A stretch of DNA of 64,000 nt from G942493215 sp942493215 (lineage in GTDB: Bacteria; Bacillota_I; Bacilli_A; RF39; UBA660). The translations under genes and the position numbers were made by a program. Location of the stretch: assembly GCA_942493215.1 (NCBI GenBank), contig OW818670.1:62001-126000 (forward strand), in the 5' to 3' direction. Shown here piece by piece: positions 38,401-46,701 of this stretch (position 1 is the stretch's first letter; each line of letters begins with the position of its first letter). Under the pieces are notes generated by a model, which saw only the letters and a program-made list of their open reading frames with translations, made no database searches and had not been told where the DNA came from.

Positions 38401-40087
38401 AAGAATCTGTAATAATTAAGTATAATTGTTTATATTTATGAGGATCATTATCATTATGATCCCTAGCATCTTCTTTACGTTTTGAAAAAATATGATCCAG
38501 ATTATAACACAATTCCCTATATTCATCATTCTCGGTGGCAAAGAATCTTAAGCTTTTATCATCGCTCCAACAATGTGGTAGTATTTTTAAGAACTGCCAT
38601 AAATGTTCATTTTCTTTATTAGTAAACATTACTATTTTTAAATCATCATAGCTATGAAAAGCCATTATTTGAAGTAAAATATTATCTATGAAAGCTTTAT
38701 TATCATCATTAGATCCAACAATAGCCCCTATTTTATCATCAATGAATGAAAAAGGAATAGGAACATCAACTAAATTTTTTGGTTCACTGCCTAATTTATT
38801 AACAATATCCATTAAATTATCATCATCCATCGTAAAATGTTCTTCTGGATATTTAATATCAATCTTCATTGGCATAGTGCCATAACCAACACATACAGTT
38901 AAAAAGTCTTTATCTTCAATTCTTTTTTCCCAAAGATTAGTTTGCTTTTTTAAAATAACATTTAAACACTCGCTAATCTTAAGAAAACTATTAATAAGAT
39001 TAGCTTTTTGTGATAATAATTCTTCATTAATTTTTTTCCTTTTTCCTTCTATATATTCACTATACTTTTCTTGTCTTTTCTTTTCATCTCTAATTTTTTT
39101 TCGAGCATTATACTTTTTAGTAAATATTGGCCATAAAGCTACACTAGCAATCATAGCACCAGAGATAACTAATGATGGAATGGCTGAATCCCAAGAAGCA
39201 TTGTTTTTAAGAACATTATTAATCGCCACATAACCCATAACAACAGATGTCATACTCATCGTAAGCATTGGACCAATCGTTAAAAGAATTGGTGTTTCTT
39301 GATCTTTTTCTTTAGCTGGTGGAGAATCAATTTTTAATTCATAAGTATCGGTATTATAAATAAACCGTGGCTTTTTATGAAAGTAATCATCTTGATCATA
39401 AAAATTAACTTCTACATCTTCATCAGCTTCCGTAAAACTATTGTCAATTTCACTAGGAAGTCCCTGTGCCAGCAATTTACATTGTACTAAATTATTAGGA
39501 TTATTAACAATTAAATGTGGTTGACCATCTACTAATAAAATGACTATCTTCAATCCCATTATAAAAAGAGAATCGCCTATTTCTAATACTTTACTATCTT
39601 TAATACGAATGTTATTAACATATATACCAAAATCACTATGATCATCCATAATAATAAAGTTTTGGCCATTATATAATAAAATAGCTTGATTATCTGAGAT
39701 AGCTGTTGAATTATATATTAAATCACATTTATCACTACGACCAATATTAAACTCTTTATTTTTATAATCACTGATATTATAACAATTTAAATTAGTTTCA
39801 TAAACAGGTGAACAATATAATAATAAGACATTTTTATCAATATCATTGCTTACACTATAAAAAGAATAATTTTTAAGATTAACATAGGGAATACGAGCAT
39901 TATTATTATCAACAATGAAAACATCATCATTACTGACTAAATACCATTGATTATTTTTAGCTTCTATATTGATAAGATTTCTCTCATTACCATCCACATC
40001 AAAATCGGTAATCCAATAGTTACCGATAATCTTTTCTGGTAAAATAAAATTTTTAATCTTATTGTTTTTTATTAGAGAAACACGCAT
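35444..40087 (-). CDS. essC: T7SS ATPase EssC (FtsK/SpoIIIE family, FHA-containing)
   Basis: This 1547-residue membrane ATPase is the motor of type VIIb secretion. An FHA domain is clear at residues about 110-185 (FNIGRSDKCDLIY, GIYVNNIRI), perhaps with a degenerate one before it. Two transmembrane helices lie near 266-292 and 303-322. The first ATPase domain has Walker A GMTGSGKS (720-727), IDYKGGGLAGAF and Walker B HLIIIADEFAEL. The second has GAAGSGKE at 1068-1074. The third, after about 1330, has no Walker A and is probably structural, as in other EssC. It lies between effectors C and D, away from the WXG100 genes but in the same cluster. Confidence 0.93.
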   Translation of the reverse strand: MRVSLIKNNKIKNFILPEKIIGNYWITDFDVDGNERNLINIEAKNNQWYLVSNDDVFIVDNNNARIPYVNLKNYSFYSVSNDIDKNVLLLYCSPVYETNLNCYNISDYKNKEFNIGRSDKCDLIYNSTAISDNQAILLYNGQNFIIMDDHSDFGIYVNNIRIKDSKVLEIGDSLFIMGLKIVILLVDGQPHLIVNNPNNLVQCKLLAQGLPSEIDNSFTEADEDVEVNFYDQDDYFHKKPRFIYNTDTYELKIDSPPAKEKDQETPILLTIGPMLTMSMTSVVMGYVAINNVLKNNASWDSAIPSLVISGAMIASVALWPIFTKKYNARKKIRDEKKRQEKYSEYIEGKRKKINEELLSQKANLINSFLKISECLNVILKKQTNLWEKRIEDKDFLTVCVGYGTMPMKIDIKYPEEHFTMDDDNLMDIVNKLGSEPKNLVDVPIPFSFIDDKIGAIVGSNDDNKAFIDNILLQIMAFHSYDDLKIVMFTNKENEHLWQFLKILPHCWSDDKSLRFFATENDEYRELCYNLDHIFSKRKEDARDHNDNDPHKYKQLYLIITDSFRSIRNFDFIKNVLDSKNNLGFGMLILTDKIVSLPDQCQTFVELNGDKGKIFKNIANNDSQEFIIDLSNKYDIYKCSQTLSNIPIEFKNDENGQIPNKLGFLEMYDVGKVEQLNSLNRWIKNTPILNMQAPVGMGKSGEKISLDLHEKYHGPHGLIAGMTGSGKSEFIISYILSMAINYHPYEVQFILIDYKGGGLAGAFENQTTGLKLPHLIGTITNLDTNEIKRSLASVESELKRRQKAFNKAREISGESTIDIYKYQKMYREKIIDEPVSHLIIIADEFAELKQQQPEFMEQLISTARIGRSLGVHLILATQKPSGVVDPQIWSNTRFRVCLRVQEKSDSQEVIKSSDAALLKQTGRFYLQVGFNEIYVLGQAAWAGGKYFPSEKIKRSIDTSILFIDNIGYPIKNIETKKKADVAQAKGEELINILQYLANIAKQENINCRPLWLERIPNYITIDDLIKKYNYQKENCIINPVIGEYDIPDMQEQHLLTIPLSKEGNAIVYGAAGSGKENFITTMIYSSMLYYSPTELNYYILDFGAEVLRCFTNSPLVGDIVYIQEAEKVKNLFKMINKTINERKKLFANYNGDYYNYCKNSGSIVQSIVVVINNYEAYQETYATYDDELIVLTRDCSKYGVYFVLTASTPNGLRFKLKQNFSQNFVLQQNNDDDYTTILGNIHKNYPSKAFGRGIIRKDGIHEFQTAFVTEKDEISNYVRNKSQEFCSKYPNRAPKIPVLPEVVTEKDIINEFGKSEEFIIGIDKNELQIVKYNFIKNFATIITAMDIDVTAKFANALINQIIRVNKSSLIVINAEEYNLNEVSRKYYSLVNNNFDDIYAKLEKYVKDNNDLYVKNNYNRNIFNNVKPLICIVIGADSFKNKLNATNKTNFGNIFELAKDLGIISYIFIDSIDKIKKIEMESWYKAIINTSEGLWFGNGINDQFSLKIMQRTNEMREEIPDNFCFVVKRGKPVLVKYVEQFDLNTIKRD

Positions 40088-40161
40088 AAATCATTCACCC
40101 TTTTATTCTAAGAAAATAAGATTAATTTTATATAAAATACAATGACCTATTATTAATAATA

Positions 40162-40170
40162 ATTATATCA
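40162..40170 (-). promoter_or_regulatory. Promoter of essC
   Basis: TGATATAAT, an extended -10, lies in the 118-base gap between effector C and essC, so essC can be transcribed separately. Confidence 0.65.
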
Positions 40171-40205
40171 TAATTATTATTTCTTTGCATTACTTAATTT
40201 AATTA

Positions 40206-41588
40206 TTATTCTATACCGGGTAATTTCAAAGCATAATTTTGGTATTTATTATTAAGATAATCATACCATTCATTGCCGTATATATCTTTTAAATTATTTA
40301 GTAAGTCTTGCCTTCCCATTATTTTTAAACATGCAAAATTAGCAAATTGTTCACGATAAACCGAATCACTATTTTGAAAATAAGTTTGGGAATGACCTAA
40401 TACTCTAACATTCTGATTACCAAAATCGAGATTTTTTTCACCACGTATCATTGAACTCACTATATCTGAAGCAAATGCTTCTCCTTGCCCACTATATTTT
40501 GTAACTGTTAAATTGAAAATTAAATCTTTGCATTTTCTATCCACATAAGTTTTTTCTAATTCATCCTTAGACATACTTTCTAAACCTAAACTATCATCGT
40601 TGACATCAAGTCCAAGTGCTTCATTAATATCAGTAAATATATCTTGCTTATCTTTGAGCTTTACTTCAGACTCTAAACTTTGCCTAAATTTTTTCACTTC
40701 ATCACTATCACGAATAGGATTATATATATTAGTATAACAATCATATATTGTTTTTGTAAAAGATAATAATTTATCACGGGTATCAGGATTAGCCATTGCT
40801 GCTTGTTGATAACTATCGCACCTAGTGCCATAACCATCTTGATTATCCTTAGTGAAAATGTAATCAACCCCGTGCATCATCTCATGATAGAAAACAGGGA
40901 AAATATTATTATTAACATATCTTTCTTCTAGTAGCAAACATTTTTTTTCTGGCCAAAAACAGGTTCTACTACTATACTTAATTTCAAAAGAAGGATAGGC
41001 TCTATAAAATTTGTACAAATAATTAATCATCATATGTGTATACACATCTTCATTATTTGAAGCTTTTGCTAAGGCTTTATCTAAATAATTAATAATTTTT
41101 GCAGGGGTTTTATTGGCATCTAAAAAATCAACAAACCACCAACTAGTATCATTTGTGTCCTCGAATTTTATTGTGTAATCGTCGTCGGCTTCTTCATTAA
41201 TACTAATAATTTTATCATTAAACTGACCATTTCCGGAATTAGGCATTAACCAATTGGTCGCTAAAAGGCCAAGATTAGTCATTGGTTGTGGTACCATATC
41301 ATTAGAAAAAGTATAACCTTCCATCAATTTGCATTCAACATCCATTACCCCTGCATTATAAGAATTCCACCAATTAGCTATATTTTTATATCCATAATCA
41401 AGTTTATTATACTTCTCTTTTAATTTACTTGCTAAATTAATAACATAGGAATCACTACAATTGTTTAAATAACTATTTATTAAAGTCTGGTATGTTGCGT
41501 TATTATAATTTTCTTTTTCATACTCAAAATTGGAACAATAATGTTCCAAGAGTTTTAAATTAACCTTATTAACATCATAACTCCCCAT
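40206..41588 (-). CDS. T7SS effector-like protein C with HExxH peptidase motif
   Basis: This 460-residue protein has the shared N-terminal domain (residues 1-95: NSYLNNCSDSYV, GYKNIANWWNSYN) and a C-terminal zinc-peptidase-like domain with FYHEMMHGVDYIF; HEMMH is at 235-239 (40872-40886). A conserved GHS block precedes YREQFANFACLK, whose Glu413 is 178 residues after the HExxH and is a candidate third ligand. It ends with the family tail LKDIYGNEWYDYL. It is homologous along its length to proteins A and B, so the three arose by tandem duplication. No small partner follows it; essC is next. Confidence 0.82.
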   Translation of the reverse strand: MGSYDVNKVNLKLLEHYCSNFEYEKENYNNATYQTLINSYLNNCSDSYVINLASKLKEKYNKLDYGYKNIANWWNSYNAGVMDVECKLMEGYTFSNDMVPQPMTNLGLLATNWLMPNSGNGQFNDKIISINEEADDDYTIKFEDTNDTSWWFVDFLDANKTPAKIINYLDKALAKASNNEDVYTHMMINYLYKFYRAYPSFEIKYSSRTCFWPEKKCLLLEERYVNNNIFPVFYHEMMHGVDYIFTKDNQDGYGTRCDSYQQAAMANPDTRDKLLSFTKTIYDCYTNIYNPIRDSDEVKKFRQSLESEVKLKDKQDIFTDINEALGLDVNDDSLGLESMSKDELEKTYVDRKCKDLIFNLTVTKYSGQGEAFASDIVSSMIRGEKNLDFGNQNVRVLGHSQTYFQNSDSVYREQFANFACLKIMGRQDLLNNLKDIYGNEWYDYLNNKYQNYALKLPGIE

Positions 41589-41620
41589 ATTAACACCAAT
41601 AAATAATAGTAACTATCCTA

Positions 41621-41869
41621 TTAATTACGTATTCCTTCCTCAAAGTCAACCACACCTGGTAATTTTAAAAGACATGTTTTAGACTTAATAGCTTCTGCTA
41701 AAATGTTCATTTTTTTATCATAATCTTTGGAACTAATCCAAGCATTAGGAAAAAGAGTTGGCATAATTTCCCATTCTTCTAATTTAGCATATTTTTCTTG
41801 TTCTTGCATTACTTCAACATATCGTGCCTCTAAGATTGTACACATAAAATCTTTATCTTTTTGTTCCAT
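41621..41869 (-). CDS. Small partner ORF of effector B
   Basis: This encodes 82 residues, soluble and charged. It is clearly a paralogue of the 43200-43481 product: both begin with Met-Glu and share MC-ILE-RY, a central LFP-x-x-W motif, AEAIKSKT and LKLP. GGAGGATATAAATT precedes the ATG. It starts 15 bases after the stop of effector B, the same spacing seen for its paralogue after effector A. An immunity or chaperone role for effector B is inferred from this pairing. Confidence 0.78.
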   Translation of the reverse strand: MEQKDKDFMCTILEARYVEVMQEQEKYAKLEEWEIMPTLFPNAWISSKDYDKKMNILAEAIKSKTCLLKLPGVVDFEEGIRN

Positions 41870-41884
41870 AATTTATATCCTCCA

Positions 41885-43159
41885 TTACTGCATATTTTGT
41901 AATTGTAAAGCATAATCCTGATATTTATTGTCTAAATAATTATACCATTCATCACCATAGATATCTTTTAATTTATCTAAAACATCCTGATGACCTAATA
42001 TTTTTAAAACTGTAAAGTTAGCCATCTGCTCTTTATAAACGTAATCATCATTTTCAAAGTAAATCTCTGAATGCCCAAATCTCAATTCTACTGTTTCATC
42101 TCCAAAATTAACTTCCCCAGTTCCTTGTAACATAGAATCAACTAAATCTGCAGCTGCGGTCTTTCCTTGATTTTCACTTTCATTCAATGCCAAATAATGA
42201 ATGACATTCTCACGTTTACGCTTAACATAGGCTTTTTCTAGCTTACTTCTGGTCATATCTTTCAGACCTAATTCATCTTCACTCGCATCTAATCCTGTTA
42301 TCTCATAAATGTCATTAATTAATGAATCAGTATCTTTTTGGCTGGCTTCTTTTCGTAATTCCAATTTAAGATTCTGCATTTCTTCACTATCAGCAATAGC
42401 ATGCCATGTAGTTACATAATCATTATCAAGACTCTTCATATATTCATATAATTTATTACGTGTCTCTGGATTAGACATAGCTTTTTCTTGATAGTTATAA
42501 CATATCCAACCATAATCGACCTGGTATTCTGGTTCAAAAATGTAGTCTAGTGCATGAGTAATCTCATGATAAAAAACCGAATAAACATTGTTTATAGTAA
42601 AATTTTCCTCAATAGAAACCGTACTCGATTCAGGACAATACTCAGAATTCTCTCCATTTTTGATTATTAAATCGGGGTTTAAACTAAAAATTTTATATAA
42701 ATTTTTTATAATCATTTTGGCATATTCATCATTATTGTTATTTAAGCCTGATGTTAAGGCCCCATCAATATAATTAATAATTTCTATTGGTACACCGGCA
42801 CTAATTAAGTTGTCATTAAAATTAGAAATATAACTAGGCATAGTTTCCGCCAAATTTATTGTACTACTACCAGTATTACCATCATATTCATTTACTAATT
42901 TCTTTTCAACAACAACTATACCATCGTTATAAGAAGTCCACCAATTAGATATATTCTTATATCCATTATTAATTTGATTATATTTTTCCTTTAATTTATT
43001 GGTCATAGCATTAACATAAGGATCACTGCAATTGTTTAAATAGCCACTTAAAAAAATATGATATGCTACATTACCATAATTTTCTTTTTCACTTGTAAAA
43101 TTAAAATTATATTGTTTTAAAGTATCTGTTTTTATTATATTTGTGTCATAACTAGCCAT
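41885..43159 (-). CDS. T7SS effector-like protein B with HExxH peptidase motif
   Basis: This 424-residue protein has the shared N-terminal domain (SGYLNNCSDPYV, GYKNISNWWTSYN) and the zinc-peptidase-like domain with VFYHEITHALDYIF; HEITH is at 198-202 (42554-42568). The FGHSEIYF block and KEQMANFTVLK (Glu377, 179 residues after HExxH) match proteins A and C. The protein has no Sec signal peptide, which fits type VII export. It lies between the two small partner genes; its stop is 15 bases before the 41869 start. Activity and secretion are inferred. Confidence 0.82.
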   Translation of the reverse strand: MASYDTNIIKTDTLKQYNFNFTSEKENYGNVAYHIFLSGYLNNCSDPYVNAMTNKLKEKYNQINNGYKNISNWWTSYNDGIVVVEKKLVNEYDGNTGSSTINLAETMPSYISNFNDNLISAGVPIEIINYIDGALTSGLNNNNDEYAKMIIKNLYKIFSLNPDLIIKNGENSEYCPESSTVSIEENFTINNVYSVFYHEITHALDYIFEPEYQVDYGWICYNYQEKAMSNPETRNKLYEYMKSLDNDYVTTWHAIADSEEMQNLKLELRKEASQKDTDSLINDIYEITGLDASEDELGLKDMTRSKLEKAYVKRKRENVIHYLALNESENQGKTAAADLVDSMLQGTGEVNFGDETVELRFGHSEIYFENDDYVYKEQMANFTVLKILGHQDVLDKLKDIYGDEWYNYLDNKYQDYALQLQNMQ

Positions 43160-43199
43160 AAATCCCCCATAATAACTAAAATATTTTTATGCAAATATA

Positions 43200-43481
43200 T
43201 TATAAATTATCATCATTATATTTTGTAACTTCATCGCGAATAATACTTTCTATTAATTTGCCAAAAGAAGGTAATTTTAGAATGTTGGTTTTTGACTTTA
43301 TAGCTTCCGATAATAATTTTACTTTTCTATCATAGTCACAATCATTAATCCAATTACTAGGAAAAAGAACTGACATTATTTGATATTTTTCAAGTGTTGA
43401 ATATTCTTTCTTTTCTTTCATTAGTTTTATATACCGTGACTCAAGGATGGCACACATTATTTTTTTTTGATTGTTTTCCAA
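43200..43481 (-). CDS. Small partner ORF of effector A (TTG start)
   Basis: This encodes 93 residues, a paralogue of the 41621-41869 product (shared MC-ILESRY, LFPSNW, SEAIKSKT, LKLP) with a longer C-terminal tail. I choose the TTG at 43479-43481: the AGGAG site lies eight bases upstream, and the protein then starts MENNQKKIMC in line with MEQKDKDFMC of its paralogue. The GTG nine bases further up would sit on the ribosome binding site. It begins 15 bases after the effector A stop. The role is likely immunity or chaperone, by position. Confidence 0.75.
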   Translation of the reverse strand: MENNQKKIMCAILESRYIKLMKEKKEYSTLEKYQIMSVLFPSNWINDCDYDRKVKLLSEAIKSKTNILKLPSFGKLIESIIRDEVTKYNDDNL

Positions 43482-43496
43482 AAGAATCACTCCTCA

Positions 43497-44825
43497 CTAT
43501 CCAGGTAAATTCTGAAGACCAGTCACAACATTATTGCAACTATCTTCCATCAAGTTATACCAATCAGAACCATATATGTCTTTTAAATTGTCTAAGCATT
43601 CCTGACGATTTAGGCATTTTAAGGCAAAAAAATCCGCCACTTGTTCTTTGTAAATATGCTCATTACGTGAAGTATAATAATCATTCGAATGACCATAAGT
43701 AAGATGATTTCTTTTACCATCTATTTCAAAATCAAAACCCTTAACCATAGCGGATATAATATCACTTGTAAAAATATCAGCAGCACCTTCTATTGTAGTC
43801 CAATAATCGCGATAAATTTTATCTTTAGAATATAAATTCGTTTCATCAATAAGTATTTCTCTAATTTCTTCTTTGTCCAAGCCTTTTATACCTAATTCAT
43901 CAGTTTCAGCAGTACTGCCGATCAATTCATAGATTTTATCTATTAATTCATCAGGATCTGTTGCATCAATCATATCATCTATTTCCTGTACATATTGATT
44001 ATAATCAATAAGCCTTTTTTCCTCATAAGCATTATAACGTTCATTACTTGTTTCAATAAACTGTTGAATTTTTTGACAAGAAATAGGATTATTTATAGCA
44101 GCCTTTTGATAAGCATCAGCTCTATCACCATAATCACTCGGACCATTACCATTAAATAAATAATCAAGTAAATGCATTATTTCATGAAAAAAAGTTGGAT
44201 AATTATCGTGTTCAATGGTTGATTCATCTATTGCTAAGCAACCTTCAGAGTAAAAGGAATCTTTTGGTAATTTCATAAATTGAAAATTAGGATTAATATC
44301 TTGCTCCATTTTTTGTTCTACTTTATACAAATTTTTCATAATAAAAACTGCTAAAGGATTTCCCATCTTAATAGCACTATCCATTGCATTACTAACATAC
44401 TCTATCATATCATTAGGACTACCAGTTCTAGCTAGCCAATGTCCAAGATTAGTATAATTATTATCAAAAACACAGGCAACAAGGACATTGGCTCCATATT
44501 CTGGTGATAATTTATCACTAATAGTACTATTTTCTATATTATCATTACTTATTTTATTTATAAGCTCTTTTTCTAAAGCTGGAACCGTTTCATTATATGA
44601 ACTCCACCATTTATTAATATTACTATAAGCTCTAATAAGATTGCGATATCTAATAGATAACAATTCAAAAAGAGGACTTAAAGTTGAATCAGGATCTTGT
44701 GCTAAATAACTTGAATTATAAGTAGAATAAGTTGTATTAATATAATAGTCTTTTTCACTACTAAAACTGGAATAATATTGTTTTAAAGAATCAACATTTA
44801 TTCTATTAGTATCATAGTTTGCCAT
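43497..44825 (-). CDS. T7SS effector-like protein A with HExxH peptidase motif
   Basis: This 442-residue protein is the first effector after the WXG100 genes. The N-terminal domain is recognisable (NYDTNRIN, NSSYLAQDPDS, YSNINKWWSSYN) but more diverged than the other four; the NCSDSYV block is altered. The peptidase-like domain has TFFHEIMHLLDYLF, with HEIMH at 214-218 (44172-44186). The YGHSNDYY block and KEQVADFFALK (Glu394) follow at the same spacing as in B and C. CAGGTGATTATTA precedes the ATG. It is 21 bases downstream of the 156-residue T7SS protein, in the same unit. Confidence 0.82.
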   Translation of the reverse strand: MANYDTNRINVDSLKQYYSSFSSEKDYYINTTYSTYNSSYLAQDPDSTLSPLFELLSIRYRNLIRAYSNINKWWSSYNETVPALEKELINKISNDNIENSTISDKLSPEYGANVLVACVFDNNYTNLGHWLARTGSPNDMIEYVSNAMDSAIKMGNPLAVFIMKNLYKVEQKMEQDINPNFQFMKLPKDSFYSEGCLAIDESTIEHDNYPTFFHEIMHLLDYLFNGNGPSDYGDRADAYQKAAINNPISCQKIQQFIETSNERYNAYEEKRLIDYNQYVQEIDDMIDATDPDELIDKIYELIGSTAETDELGIKGLDKEEIREILIDETNLYSKDKIYRDYWTTIEGAADIFTSDIISAMVKGFDFEIDGKRNHLTYGHSNDYYTSRNEHIYKEQVADFFALKCLNRQECLDNLKDIYGSDWYNLMEDSCNNVVTGLQNLPG

Positions 44826-44846
44826 TAATAATCACCTGAAAATCTA

Positions 44847-45317
44847 TTAGCTTGAAGCCACCTTATTTACTATTGCTTCCATCGCATCTTTATTGACTTC
44901 AATCCTATTTTCAAAAGAGTTTATTTTTTGTTCAACACTCTCATCCTTTACTTTTTCGGTTGTTGTCTTATCATTACCATCGGCATCTTTTGTTGTTTTT
45001 TCTTCGTTTCGATAAAGATCATTTTTAAGTGAAGATATTCTTTTTTTATAATCAATATTGTCTTGTTCTAAATTTTTATATTCTCCAATTAGATTGGCAA
45101 CCGCTAAAGCTGAATCTAGTTGTTTTTCAAGCTCTTTGTATCGATTATTAACTAGTGTTTCCAAAGCTTTTTTTAAGTTATCACGAGAAGCGCATTCCCA
45201 CACATTATTATTAGAAATACTACCAATTAACCCCGAACTAGTATCATAATTAATAGCTTCCCGACATGCCCGGATAGAATTTTTTAAACTTATTACATCA
45301 ACACTCTCAAAAGCCAT
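44847..45317 (-). CDS. T7SS-associated helical protein, 156 residues
   Basis: I do not recognise a named family. The product is helical, with NNVWECASRDNLKKAL near residue 38, resembling the turn of WXG-like proteins with Cys for Gly, then a long coiled coil with a Lys/Glu/Thr-rich interruption (about residues 105-125). It lies ten bases after the WXG100 protein at 45327-45680 and 21 bases before effector A. It may be an export partner for the effectors. The start ATG has GTAGAGGTGAATT upstream. Confidence 0.72.
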   Translation of the reverse strand: MAFESVDVISLKNSIRACREAINYDTSSGLIGSISNNNVWECASRDNLKKALETLVNNRYKELEKQLDSALAVANLIGEYKNLEQDNIDYKKRISSLKNDLYRNEEKTTKDADGNDKTTTEKVKDESVEQKINSFENRIEVNKDAMEAIVNKVASS

Positions 45318-45326
45318 AATTCACCT

Positions 45327-45680
45327 CTACATAGTACTAGGAAAAATCTTAGAATTACTAAGATTTGGTTCCGAAATATTTAAATTATTACAAATTTCTT
45401 TCATTACGTTTTGATCAATAGCTTGATAACCATCTGAACACTTAGCCATATACAGAATAGAATACTCTATTTCATTATAGGCTTCATCAAAGGTATCAAC
45501 TAATTTTTTAAACTTTTCCATACAAGCACTAGCGGCATCACCAGTCCAATCAGCACCACTTGATAATGTTTGGTACTTTCCTTTAACCGCATCCAAGTTA
45601 GTTTTCATACTATTAGCGATATTATGCATTTCATTGCAGTTAGAGGCTACTCCACTATAACTTATTTTAACTTCATTCAT
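45327..45680 (-). CDS. WXG100 family protein
   Basis: This 117-residue protein has the ESAT-6-like helical hairpin with the WXG turn as WTG (SSGADWTGDAASACMEKF, near residue 45). A C-terminal extension of about 20 residues follows the second helix. WXG100 proteins are secreted by type VII systems as dimers and often pair with larger substrates. AAGGGGTG precedes the ATG. It is cotranscribed with the other small T7SS genes. Confidence 0.85.
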   Translation of the reverse strand: MNEVKISYSGVASNCNEMHNIANSMKTNLDAVKGKYQTLSSGADWTGDAASACMEKFKKLVDTFDEAYNEIEYSILYMAKCSDGYQAIDQNVMKEICNNLNISEPNLSNSKIFPSTM

Positions 45681-45691
45681 ATAAACACCCC

Positions 45692-45985
45692 TTAAACATC
45701 TATGTTTTGTGAAGCAAAAGACTCATCAAAAATGGTATATGCTTCGGGAACTTTTTTTAAATAATCACCATGAGCCGTTATACTTTCACTCATCTTATTT
45801 AAATCAACAATATATTTGTCTCTTAAAATATTTATATAACTTAAGGCATCAGCGCCATTCCACACGGTGTTTATTGATTCGATAATGGCCAATAATCTTT
45901 TTATATCAGCATTAAAAAGTTCAGCTGAAGATATAACTTCACTGCCTGCTTTTGCAACATTAGATTTTACAATCATTATATCCAT
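45692..45985 (-). CDS. WXG100 family protein
   Basis: This 97-residue protein has two helices around a WNG turn (ESINTVWNGADALSYINI, near residue 42), the canonical WXG. Its length is typical. TAAGGAGAATAAAAT precedes the ATG. It follows an 85-base spacer with two hairpins after the upstream WXG100 gene, so its level may differ from the first three genes of the operon. It is probably a secreted partner or substrate of the EssC machine. Confidence 0.85.
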   Translation of the reverse strand: MDIMIVKSNVAKAGSEVISSAELFNADIKRLLAIIESINTVWNGADALSYINILRDKYIVDLNKMSESITAHGDYLKKVPEAYTIFDESFASQNIDV

Positions 45986-46006
45986 ATTTTATTCTCCTTA
46001 GTAAGT

Positions 46007-46061
46007 AGGTATTATAAAAACAATACCTATTTACTAAAGACTCTATATTAAATAGAGAACT
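46007..46061 (-). other. Two intercistronic hairpins in the T7SS operon
   Basis: CTCTAT/ATAGAG (46041-46057, extended by AAAG/CTTT) and AGGTATT/AATACCT (46007-46028) lie between two WXG100 genes. Neither has a long U-tract directly after it. They could be partial terminators or stability elements that make the first three products more abundant. Confidence 0.5.
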
Positions 46062-46070
46062 TTAATTATC

Positions 46071-46367
46071 TTATTGATTAACTGCGCCTTGAACTGAAGC
46101 ATCAGCAGTTTCAAAATTTTGAACAACTTTATTTAAGTAAATATTTTCATCATTTACAGCTGCAGAAAACTCTGGAAATCTAACACTCAATTTGTCAAAA
46201 GAATCTTTAACTGAAGCAGCAGCTGTTCCAGCCCAAGTACCAGCATCGCCAACTTTAGCAAGAAGTGTTTTTGCTTCGTTTAAAAGTGTTTCCATTTGTG
46301 AAGCATAATTTTTTAACTGATCAGCAGTAGCTCTAACTTGCTCATAAGAAATCTTTGAATGATCCAT
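46071..46367 (-). CDS. WXG100 family protein, canonical
   Basis: This 98-residue protein is the most canonical ESAT-6-like member here: helix, then DAGTWAGTAAASVKDSF with the WAG turn near residue 45, then a second helix. It is the likely EsxA-like secreted protein of the locus. AAGGAAGATAATAA precedes the ATG. It is third in the operon, after the EsaB-like gene and a WXG-like gene, and just before the two hairpins. Confidence 0.9.
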   Translation of the reverse strand: MDHSKISYEQVRATADQLKNYASQMETLLNEAKTLLAKVGDAGTWAGTAAASVKDSFDKLSVRFPEFSAAVNDENIYLNKVVQNFETADASVQGAVNQ

Positions 46368-46394
46368 TTATTATCTTCCTTTCATATATTAATA

Positions 46395-46685
46395 TTAACC
46401 AGCTATTTTATTAGCTTCAACAGCAGCTTCATATGCATCAGCAGCTTTAATTAAAAATTGTCCAATTTCCTTGATACAATCAGCTAATTTGTTAGCATAT
46501 ATAGCTTGTTCCTCTACTTTTTCAAAATATTTAACTGAAGCAGCATCATCCCAACCATTACCTTTTAAAGTTGTATTAGCTCCTCTAACTTTACCGATTA
46601 GATAACCAAAGTCACCACCATTGGAAATTAGTTTATTACCAGTAGCTCGTGCTTCCGCAAAATTAATATTTAAACTATTAGGCAT
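46395..46685 (-). CDS. WXG100-like protein with WDD in place of WXG
   Basis: This 96-residue protein has the helix-turn-helix size and layout of WXG100 proteins, but the turn reads GNGWDDAASVKYFE, with Asp where Gly is expected. The start is the ATG at 46683-46685, after GGGGGAGGTGAAAATA; the GTG nine bases upstream lies in that site. It may pair with the next gene product as a heterodimer. It lies 16 bases after the EsaB-like gene. Confidence 0.78.
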   Translation of the reverse strand: MPNSLNINFAEARATGNKLISNGGDFGYLIGKVRGANTTLKGNGWDDAASVKYFEKVEEQAIYANKLADCIKEIGQFLIKAADAYEAAVEANKIAG

Positions 46686-46701
46686 TATTTTCACCTCCCC
46701 C

